DNA from: JABMQB01 sp964408795
Lineage (GTDB): Bacteria > Bacteroidota > Bacteroidia > Bacteroidales > Prolixibacteraceae
Assembly: GCA_964408795.1 (NCBI GenBank)
Contig: CAYPAW010000100.1
Location: forward strand, 18,270 to 82,269
DNA: 64,000 nucleotides
Reading direction: 5' to 3'
Each line of letters begins with the position of its first letter. The first letter of the stretch is position 1. This document shows positions 18,176-25,622 of this stretch, one piece after another. The translations under genes were made by a program, and so were the position numbers. The notes below the pieces were generated by a model. The model made no database searches, had not been told where the DNA came from, and saw only the letters and a list, made by a program, of their open reading frames with translations.

Positions 18176-18217
18176 CAGAAACTTCTAAACCAATCCATGA
18201 AACAAAACCTTTTGCTC

Positions 18218-19903
18218 TTAATAGTTGTACCCGGTTAACCCCTGGATAAATTCCTCTCTGTTTAAGATGGCATCCAGTTCCTCGCTTGGCACAGGCCTTA
18301 CGATATGGTAATCCTGAATATTATCGGCTGCTCCTCCTTTGTTGTAGGCTCTGACGTAGTCGATCAGTTTTCCGGTGCGTTTCAGGTCAAACCACCGCAA
18401 CCCTTCACCGCAGAATTCACGGGCTCTTTCGGCAAGGATAAAATCGATGTCTATATCAGATGCAGAGATCTGCATTTCGGCTTCCTTGCCAGGTTTTGCA
18501 GCCCTTGAGCGGATTACATTGAGGTAATTGGCTGCCTCTGCCAGATTGCCTTTTAACATATCGACCTCAGCAGCAATCAGATACATTTCGGATAAGCGAA
18601 TCCGTATCTGATCGAGCAGGCCGTAACGCATTTTTGCATAATACCCGTTGTATTTGGGACTATCGAATTTTTTTAAGGCAGGAAAAGGAATATTGTAACG
18701 TATGATTGTCCCATCGGGATTATAGATATCATCGATGTTATAATATGCATAGTTTTTCCTGCCTGGTTTGGGTTTTGAATTGATGGAAACATACAGGGCG
18801 GTATCGCCGGTTGCCGGTTCAGTGATATCGTTGTATCTGTTTTTCATCCATACGGTTCTGAAGGAAGCCTGATACCGGCTATCGGCGGTTTCATCAAACA
18901 GGTCAAACAAAGCTTTGGTGGGATAGGTAAACGAAGGATCCCCCCAGCTATCGCCATCTTTGAATCCATACTCATACGACATGATCAGGTAGGCACTGGC
19001 TTTCATATAATTAAATTTGAAATACTGCCACCACCGGTTTCCGTAGCGTTCCACATTATTTTCCAGGGTGCTGAAGGTAATTTTATACAATGCTTCCTTG
19101 TTGTCTTTGTTGTTGTCTTCATGCCATAGTTCTTCGTAATCATCGTACAATTCCACTCCCCATTCTGTCTGATTGTTAATAACTTCATCCGCAGCATTTT
19201 TTGCTATGGTTAAATATTCGTCTTTTTTCTCCTCAACATGATAAGCGCCGGAAAGGGCAGTGCGGGCCAACAATCCGAGTGCTGCTTTTTTTGTCACCCG
19301 GCCTGGCTGTGCTTCCTGCAAAGAGGCATTTTCAGCGGCATACTGTAAATCACTGATAATAACTTCGTAAAACTCGGGAACTGTGCTTCTTTTGGCTGTT
19401 AATTTCACTTCCCGTGTAGGGGTGGAATTCAAAACAACAGGCCCCCATTGTTCCACGATGTGCCAGTTATACCATGCCCTCAGAAATTTAAATTCCGAGA
19501 GGATTTGGGCTTTTTTTACCGGATCATTGAAATCTACCTTATCGTTTTCTACGAAATCAATGCCATAATTGGCCATGTTCATACCTTCGTATACATATTC
19601 CCATACGGCTCCGCCTCCACTATCATCATAGGGTTGCAATCCTTCGTATTGGGTTATTTGTTTCCATCCGGGGCAATCCCACAGATCGGTACCGGTTTCA
19701 AAAAGGGTAAATCCATATTCGCTGCAATACATTTTTTGTTGCCATTTGTAGGCTGAGGCAATTAAGGTTTCTATTCCCTCCGGAGTACTCCATATCGCCT
19801 CACCCGTGAGGCCTGACGGATTGTATTCCTCAAGGTTACATGCACTGGCAAGAAGCAAAAGGGGACCCATCGAAAAGCTGATTATTCTATTGCGTAGTTT
19901 CAT
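18218..19903 (-). CDS. SusD/RagB-family glycan-binding lipoprotein
   Basis: This 561-residue surface lipoprotein (LASAC, Cys22) is the partner of the adjacent SusC. The N-terminal SusD-like segment (NLEEYNPSGLTGEAIWST), the TPR-like core (FKFLRAWYNWHIVEQWG) and the RagB C-terminal block (ILAERAREFCGEGLRWFDLKR) are all clear. It captures oligosaccharide and closes over the TonB-dependent barrel. It starts 31 bp after the susC stop and is followed by a hairpin terminator. Confidence 0.97.
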   Translation of the reverse strand: MKLRNRIISFSMGPLLLLASACNLEEYNPSGLTGEAIWSTPEGIETLIASAYKWQQKMYCSEYGFTLFETGTDLWDCPGWKQITQYEGLQPYDDSGGGAVWEYVYEGMNMANYGIDFVENDKVDFNDPVKKAQILSEFKFLRAWYNWHIVEQWGPVVLNSTPTREVKLTAKRSTVPEFYEVIISDLQYAAENASLQEAQPGRVTKKAALGLLARTALSGAYHVEEKKDEYLTIAKNAADEVINNQTEWGVELYDDYEELWHEDNNKDNKEALYKITFSTLENNVERYGNRWWQYFKFNYMKASAYLIMSYEYGFKDGDSWGDPSFTYPTKALFDLFDETADSRYQASFRTVWMKNRYNDITEPATGDTALYVSINSKPKPGRKNYAYYNIDDIYNPDGTIIRYNIPFPALKKFDSPKYNGYYAKMRYGLLDQIRIRLSEMYLIAAEVDMLKGNLAEAANYLNVIRSRAAKPGKEAEMQISASDIDIDFILAERAREFCGEGLRWFDLKRTGKLIDYVRAYNKGGAADNIQDYHIVRPVPSEELDAILNREEFIQGLTGYNY

Positions 19904-19934
19904 TTTGAATCGTTTTTGCAGTTATTAAGTCTGT

Positions 19935-22900
19935 TTAAAATTCAACATTCACACCGAAAATCACCTGTCTTGAAAGGGGAGATGATTCAGAGCCTCCTCT
20001 TTCAGGATCATATTGTTTCAGTCGTTTGTCTTTCACCCAGGTTGCAAGGTTCGACCCGGTAACATAAAAGCGCGCTTTGCGGATGAAAATTCTGTCAAGC
20101 AGTTTTGCAGGCAAGCTGTAACCAAGGGATACATTTCTGAGTTTTATGTAGGATCCGTCGGCAAACATCAACATATCGGAATAGGAGTAATTGACAATGC
20201 TGCTTTTATTGGCATCGGGTCTTGGGTATTCGTTGGATGGATTCTCCGGAGTCCAGTAGTCGAAAGCTGCCGGTCCGTTGTCCTGGCCATCCGGATTATA
20301 ACGACCCAGAAACTCCCCCCAGATGGTCTGGCCCATGCGGGCATACAGGAAAAAGCTGAAGTCGAAATTTCTGATTTGAAAAGTATTCCCGAGGCCTCCT
20401 TCCCATTTGGGCACTCTGGAACCTACCGGAATTCTGTCGTCGCCGGTTATCCGATAATCCGGAGGCGTAGGATTGCCCTCTTCATCATCCGGGCCACGCA
20501 GGTCTTTCACCTTAATATCGCCCGGTTGAAAACTGTGCCCATTGGCATTGAACAGATCCATCTCTTCCTGCTCATCCGTCTGCCATATTCCGTCAAAAAC
20601 ATAGTTGTACCACGTTTGTATAGGCTCACCAATGATCAACGAAGTTTGTTTCCCTCCATAGATAATATCTTCATCATCAATCAGACTGGTAATTTTTTCC
20701 CTGCTCCTGGTAAAGGTCAGATTGGTAGTCCACTTAAACGCTTTTCTGTTGAAATTAAGGGTGTTTACTGTGAATTCCATGCCGTTATTTTCCGAAGCTC
20801 CGATATTCTGATATACCTGTTTGTTTTTGCCACCTGTCGACCAGGGCAGGCTTCGGCTCAGCAGAATATCCGAAGTTTTGGTTTGATAGTAATCTGCTGT
20901 AAGACTGATATGGTTGTTGAACAAGCCGATATCAGCACCCACGTTTAACGTGGCTGATTTTTCCCAACCCAGTTGATCGTTCCCAAACAAATAGACGACA
21001 TAATAGGGAGCGGTAACATCGCCAAAGGCAAAATTTGTGGAGAGGTACATGGACGATTGAGTCCCATAGGGTGCAATGGCTGAATTGCCGGCAATGCCAT
21101 AACTGGCCCGCAGTTTCAAATTGCTTAATGTGGTTGAATTCTTCAGGAAGTTTTCTTCCGATACCCTCCAGGCCACAGCGACCGATGGAAAGGAATACCA
21201 TTTATTGCCTTCAGCAAGGCGGGAAGCTCCGTCATAACGTGTGGTAGCTGTCAGCAAATACTTGTCTTTGTAACTGTAATTGATCCTTCCGGCGACGGAA
21301 AAAGATGAATATTCCGTGTAGCCACTGGTTGTTTCCTTCGATTCAGTGGTATTTCCCTGCAGGTAATAGAAAAGCTGGGATGCCAGCAACTGACCATTCC
21401 CACTGGCCGTTGCATTGTCGGATATACTTCTTATCCAACTGGTAAGACCCGTAATTTTTACATTGTGGGCCCCGAAATCTTTTTCATAGGTTAAAATATT
21501 ATCCCAGTTGATAAACTGTGATGTAGAAGACGAATAGGATGATTCGCAGGTCCCTCCCAGAAGTGAAATGGAGTGACTCGCATTGTAGACACCCCTGCGA
21601 TAGGAATACAGATTCACAGCGAGGTTGCTTTTAAAATCAAGACCTTTCAGGGGATTGATCTCCAGGTAACCGCCCAGATTGTTGTTGGTTGAGATCCGGT
21701 CATCGGCAGCCATATCCGGTATTTCATCGGCCAGGGGGGAGATGATGCCTGTATTCCCTCCAATGGGATATAGGTTGATGTTCCCGTTTTCGTCGTACGG
21801 TTCTCCGAAAGGAGAAGTATACAAAGCCAGTTTGATCGGGTCTTTTCTGCGATCCAGATTGTAATAGGTAAGCTGTGAATTGATGCCTGCTTTTGCCCAG
21901 TCGGTCAGGTTGTGGTTCAGGTTCAGACGTACCATGAATTTATCGAGGTTGTCGTTTTTATACATTCCTCCTTCGTTCAAATAGGCCAGGCTGACCAGGG
22001 ATTGCGTTTTTTCCGTACCCCCCGAAATGGTAACCGAATGGTTTTGCAGGGTTCCGTTGTGGAGCAACAGATCCTGCCAGTTGACCCATTTATCGTTCTG
22101 TATGGCATTCCATTCGTGTTCTGTAAAAATGGTCGGATCGTCTGCTGAAGATTCCCATAATCCTGCCGTACGGTTGGCTTCGCGCCTCAACTGGATATAA
22201 TCCTCTCCGGTGCGCACATCGGGATAACGGGTCATTCCATTGATTCCGTAGTATCCGTTGTAGGCCACCTTTAATTCTCCCGACTGACCTTTCTTTGTCG
22301 TAATGATGATGACCCCATTGGCGCCCTGGGAACCATAGATTGCCGTGGATGATGCATCTTTCAGAACATTGATGGATTCAATATCGGAGACATTGATATC
22401 CTCAAAGTTTGCTCCCTGGACACCATCAATAATAAACAGAGGGGCATTGCTTCCGTTAATGGAACGGTTTCCCCGGACCAGGATGTCGACACTGGCACCC
22501 GCAGCCCCCGATTCCCGGGTGATGGTCATGCCGGTTACCATCCCCTGGATGGCTTCAATGGCATTGTTGGTCGGTGTCCGCACTATGTCTTCGTTCTTAA
22601 CAACGCTTACCGCACCGGTCAGGTCCCGCTTTTTGACCACTCCATACCCTATGGCCACCACTTCATCGAGCCCGATGACATCTTCCTCCAGGGCAACATC
22701 CAGGGTCGTCCGGTTCTCAACCCTGATTTCCCGGGATTTCATGCCTATAAACGAATAGACCAGAATATCATCCGGGGCAATCCCCTCCAGGATATAGATC
22801 CCATTAACATCGGCAACCGTACCCCGGTTGGTTCCTTTGATCATAACCGTAGCCCCGGGAAGGGGCTCTCCGGAAACATTGGTAATCGTGCCGGAAACCC

Positions 22901-23051
22901 GCCCCGGCTGATTGGCTCCGGAGACCCATCCGGACCCCCGGAAACCGGAGAGTGCGAAAAACAGCATCATCGCTGCTACGATCTTTACAAATACGGAAAA
23001 ATCCGCTTTGTTTTTCGAATACGAAAAATCAAACAAAGAATAAGACTTCAT
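19935..23051 (-). CDS. SusC/RagA-family TonB-dependent oligosaccharide importer
   Basis: This 1038-residue outer-membrane protein has a signal region with an unusually long N-terminus (about 45 residues), a carboxypeptidase-regulatory-like domain (about 50-130), a TonB-box region followed by the plug (VVAIGYGVVKKRDLTGAV, then GSQGANGVIIITTKKG), and a 22-strand barrel ending in Phe (VIFGVNVEF). It imports the glycan bound by the neighbouring SusD. There is no N-terminal secretin/STN extension, so direct anti-sigma signalling is not expected. A candidate promoter lies about 280 bp upstream, giving a long leader. Confidence 0.97.
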   Translation of the reverse strand: MKSYSLFDFSYSKNKADFSVFVKIVAAMMLFFALSGFRGSGWVSGANQPGRVSGTITNVSGEPLPGATVMIKGTNRGTVADVNGIYILEGIAPDDILVYSFIGMKSREIRVENRTTLDVALEEDVIGLDEVVAIGYGVVKKRDLTGAVSVVKNEDIVRTPTNNAIEAIQGMVTGMTITRESGAAGASVDILVRGNRSINGSNAPLFIIDGVQGANFEDINVSDIESINVLKDASSTAIYGSQGANGVIIITTKKGQSGELKVAYNGYYGINGMTRYPDVRTGEDYIQLRREANRTAGLWESSADDPTIFTEHEWNAIQNDKWVNWQDLLLHNGTLQNHSVTISGGTEKTQSLVSLAYLNEGGMYKNDNLDKFMVRLNLNHNLTDWAKAGINSQLTYYNLDRRKDPIKLALYTSPFGEPYDENGNINLYPIGGNTGIISPLADEIPDMAADDRISTNNNLGGYLEINPLKGLDFKSNLAVNLYSYRRGVYNASHSISLLGGTCESSYSSSTSQFINWDNILTYEKDFGAHNVKITGLTSWIRSISDNATASGNGQLLASQLFYYLQGNTTESKETTSGYTEYSSFSVAGRINYSYKDKYLLTATTRYDGASRLAEGNKWYSFPSVAVAWRVSEENFLKNSTTLSNLKLRASYGIAGNSAIAPYGTQSSMYLSTNFAFGDVTAPYYVVYLFGNDQLGWEKSATLNVGADIGLFNNHISLTADYYQTKTSDILLSRSLPWSTGGKNKQVYQNIGASENNGMEFTVNTLNFNRKAFKWTTNLTFTRSREKITSLIDDEDIIYGGKQTSLIIGEPIQTWYNYVFDGIWQTDEQEEMDLFNANGHSFQPGDIKVKDLRGPDDEEGNPTPPDYRITGDDRIPVGSRVPKWEGGLGNTFQIRNFDFSFFLYARMGQTIWGEFLGRYNPDGQDNGPAAFDYWTPENPSNEYPRPDANKSSIVNYSYSDMLMFADGSYIKLRNVSLGYSLPAKLLDRIFIRKARFYVTGSNLATWVKDKRLKQYDPERGGSESSPLSRQVIFGVNVEF

Positions 23052-23329
23052 AGGAATAAAATTATTATAAGATTTTGCATATCAGGTATATCAATGTATG
23101 TTCAATTTCCCCGGCCTACAAAATTCATCCCGTTGGGATTTATCGGAACCGGAACGGAACTTGTTTCACACGCATTAACTCAATGATTCCGTTTTGTAAT
23201 GTCCAAAATCGGAATGAACACAGCTCTCGAAAGAAAACCAGACAATCCTGCTATCCACTCATTCTTTCTTTTTGCACTGGTTATTAAGCAGTACCGGAAA
23301 AAAGAACAAAATGCCTTCTCATCTATTCA

Positions 23330-23337
23330 CAAAACTA
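23330..23337 (-). promoter_or_regulatory. Bacteroidota -7 box for susC/susD
   Basis: On the minus strand this reads TAGTTTTG, matching TAnnTTTG. It is the only match between the operator at 23357 and the susC start, and it implies a leader of about 270 nt. Confidence 0.45.
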
Positions 23338-23356
23338 TAAAAAATATTTCAAAAAA

Positions 23357-23370
23357 TGATAACGTTTACA
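23357..23370. promoter_or_regulatory. LacI-type operator candidate facing susC
   Basis: TGATAACGTTTACA resembles the site at 18061 (both TGnnAACGTTTACA). Its centre is 30 bp upstream of the susC -7 box centre and 67 bp from the partner site at 23424. Confidence 0.55.
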
Positions 23371-23423
23371 TACTAAAAAAACCTAATTATAAAGGATTTT
23401 AGATTCTTATTTATTAACATTGA

Positions 23424-23437
23424 TGCAAACGTTTTTT
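23424..23437. promoter_or_regulatory. LacI-type operator candidate facing the NCS1 permease
   Basis: TGCAAACGTTTTTT shares TGCAAACGTTT with 18130 and 62667. Its centre is 25 bp upstream of the permease -7 box centre, over the -33 region. Confidence 0.55.
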
Positions 23438-23451
23438 TAAATATTTCTTTG

Positions 23452-23459
23452 TAGATTTG
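23452..23459 (+). promoter_or_regulatory. Bacteroidota -7 box for the NCS1 permease gene
   Basis: TAGATTTG matches TAnnTTTG exactly and lies 44 bases before the permease ATG, an ordinary distance for a leader of about 38 nt. Confidence 0.6.
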
Positions 23460-23502
23460 TAACAGATCGAACAACAACGATTCAAACCATATCCACTAAT
23501 CT

Positions 23503-24996
23503 ATGAATACAGACCCGCAAAAAGCTGGTTCAGATCAGACCTTAATTCAACGGTTGGATGCTTTGTATGAATACGATCGGGAACCGGTATCAGAAAAAAA
23601 GCTGCATGGGTGGAAAACCTTTATAGCCATGTTTTCCGGGGAACATGTTGCCGGTACGGAATTTGTTTTGGGTCCTTTGATGGTCATGCACGGTGTTTCG
23701 GCCGTTGATTTCATCTGGGGCTTACTGGTTGGCAACACCCTGGCAGTTCTTAGCTGGGCGTTCCTGACGGCCCCGGTAGGGGTTAAAACGCGGTTGACCA
23801 TTTACTGGCAATTGAAAAGAGTCATCGGACCCTATCTGACCGTTGCCTACAGTGCTTTTTATGCGATTGTTCTATGCCTGCTGGCGGGAGCCATGGTCAA
23901 TGTGGCTGTAACATCCGTATCCATTCCGTTTGGCATACCGAATCCCGATTATGTGGCAGGGGATATCCTCCCAAGTATTGAATGGATCTTAATTGCAGTC
24001 ATCGTAGGAACCGTTATTGCTATCCTGGCTGTCCTGGGATTTGAGAAAATTGCCCAGTTTTCAAAAATATGCGCTCCCTGGATGATTCTGGTCTTTTTTG
24101 CGGCAGCCATTGCGGTTATGGCTAAACTGAAAACCGGCATAACCGGGAATTTCTGGGAAATTATGAGTACTAAGATATTTACCGGGGAACCCATCGGCAA
24201 CAATACCAAATACACCTTTTGGCATGTAGCGGGATTTGCCTGGTTATGCAATGCACACCAGCACATGGGGATGTCGGATATTACCATCTTCCGGTATGCA
24301 AAAAAATGGACCCAGGGTTTTGCTTCGGCTTTTGGGATGTTCCTGGGTCACTTTGGAGCCTGGATCGCTTCAGGCATCTTATGTGCGGCCTATCTGGCCG
24401 AGGGATTCACCAATCCACAGCCGGGGACCATCGCCCTTTACGGAGCAGGCCTGGCGGGAGCCATCTGCGTGGTCATTGCCGGATGGACTACCGCCAATCC
24501 CACCCTCTACAGAGCCGGCCTGGCCCTCCAGGTGGCAACCCCCAACTGGAAACGGTGGAAGGTGACGTTCGCTGCCGGAGCATTTATGATTTTTACAGCA
24601 TGCATACCGGCCGTCAATGCAAACCTCGACCGGATAGTGGCATATTACGGATTGTTCTTTGTTCCCCTGGGAGCTTTTATTATCATCGATATCTGGCTGT
24701 TTCCAAAAATCGGTCTGGTCAGCCATTATACCGAAAAAAGAAACAAACAGTTCAGCTGGCCCGCACTAATTGCCTGGTTCACACCGTTTCTGGTCTCCTT
24801 GTTTGTGTACGGGAAAGACAATTTCCCGTTCCTCCAACGAATCGTTGACGGAAATCTGCCGGCATGGCTCGAAAACCTCAAAATGGATATTACCTTTCTG
24901 GTAGGTCCCGAGTGGATCATAGCCGCTTTGCTCTATCTGATCCTCGGATACATTCAACAAAAAATCATGCGAAAAAAACAAACAATAACGGACTGA
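23503..24996 (+). CDS. NCS1-family permease (purine-cytosine permease-like)
   Basis: This 497-residue inner-membrane carrier has about twelve hydrophobic segments and the NCS1 fold pattern. TM1 contains GEHVAGTEFVLGPLMVMHGV, and a conserved AWLCNAHQHMGMSDITIFRYAKK loop sits mid-protein. Classical members move nucleobases, hydantoins or thiamine by Na+ or H+ symport. Here it is controlled divergently with susC and followed by rhamnosidase and arabinofuranosidase-type genes, so it more likely moves a product of the glycan. The substrate is unknown. Confidence 0.88.
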   Translation: MNTDPQKAGSDQTLIQRLDALYEYDREPVSEKKLHGWKTFIAMFSGEHVAGTEFVLGPLMVMHGVSAVDFIWGLLVGNTLAVLSWAFLTAPVGVKTRLTIYWQLKRVIGPYLTVAYSAFYAIVLCLLAGAMVNVAVTSVSIPFGIPNPDYVAGDILPSIEWILIAVIVGTVIAILAVLGFEKIAQFSKICAPWMILVFFAAAIAVMAKLKTGITGNFWEIMSTKIFTGEPIGNNTKYTFWHVAGFAWLCNAHQHMGMSDITIFRYAKKWTQGFASAFGMFLGHFGAWIASGILCAAYLAEGFTNPQPGTIALYGAGLAGAICVVIAGWTTANPTLYRAGLALQVATPNWKRWKVTFAAGAFMIFTACIPAVNANLDRIVAYYGLFFVPLGAFIIIDIWLFPKIGLVSHYTEKRNKQFSWPALIAWFTPFLVSLFVYGKDNFPFLQRIVDGNLPAWLENLKMDITFLVGPEWIIAALLYLILGYIQQKIMRKKQTITD

Positions 24997-25045
24997 AGAA
25001 AAAAAAAAGAAATCCAACCTGTTCAAAATGAAAGAAACAAAAAAA

Positions 25046-25165
25046 CGCCACAGAGTGGGAACTTCATTCAACCCGGGGCAATACCCCGGGTTAACAAAAC
25101 AATAAATAACCACCCACCCTGAAAGGGCAGAATATAAGAAATGGTTTATTTCAGGAAAAATAACG
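25046..25165 (+). repeat. Hairpin-rich intergenic repeat, copy A
   Basis: This roughly 120-bp element between the permease and the 62-residue gene contains CCAC...GTGG, then a hairpin at 25070-25092 (arms AACCCGGGG and CCCCGGGTT, five-base loop), a spacer, and CCCTGAAAGGG. Copies B, C and D share these parts in the same order. The homology with copy B continues through AATGGTTTATTT almost to the next start codon. Confidence 0.8.
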
Positions 25166-25189
25166 ATAAGAATCAACAAGCAGAATAAG

Positions 25190-25378
25190 ATGAAAAAATT
25201 ACTCATTGTCATCTCATTTACCGGTTTGGCGCTCACTATTGTTCCTTCTTTGTTGGTATTTAAGGGGCTCATCGGTGTGAACAGCCATTTCTGGCTGATG
25301 GCAATCGGAATGGTGTTGTGGTTTGCTACCGCTCCTTTCTGGATGAAGAGCAAATCGCTGGAAGAAAAGGAAGAATAG
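25190..25378 (+). CDS. Small two-helix membrane protein (62 residues)
   Basis: This short ORF has a clear ATG and two strongly hydrophobic segments (about residues 4-26 and 33-51) and ends in a charged tail (KSKSLEEKEE). It lies between the NCS1 permease and the rhamnosidase in the same direction. I do not recognise a family. It may be an accessory subunit of the permease, judging by position and topology only. Confidence 0.6.
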   Translation: MKKLLIVISFTGLALTIVPSLLVFKGLIGVNSHFWLMAIGMVLWFATAPFWMKSKSLEEKEE

Positions 25379-25622
25379 TTATGCACTGAAGTTTCACCAT
25401 TCAATGGTATATTGATAACATATTGAATTTCAATGGTTGCCTTGTGTACTATTTCGTCCTTGTGTGCCTTGGTGGCAAGAATTCTTGTGCTGCCAATACA
25501 CGAATTCGCAAATATTCACCGAAAATGAAGCAGAAAGGGAGTCTGTAAAATCCAGATTTTGATTCTTTTTTAAAGGCACCCATTGATTCACAGGGTCAGA
25601 ATAAGATAAGCAAACCAAGTGC

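Larger units (their letters stand above)
23052..23502. other. Divergent control region between susC and the NCS1 permease
   Basis: This 451-bp gene-free region carries two back-to-back TAnnTTTG promoter boxes (23330-23337 minus, 23452-23459 plus), each with a CG-centred palindrome 25-30 bp upstream of its centre. The remaining 280 bp next to susC would be an untranslated leader. No small gene is supported there. Confidence 0.6.

Noticed and set aside
20013..20948. 311-residue plus-strand ORF opposite susC
   Set aside because: It is an antisense shadow of a clear TonB-dependent receptor gene, with no domain, signal or control context of its own. The same holds for the long antisense ORFs at 1445-2128, 28738-29454 and 49521-50270.
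25439..25480. CCTTGTGT-type imperfect repeat upstream of GH78
   Set aside because: Only one short, degenerate stretch is present in the window; not enough to define a repeat family.
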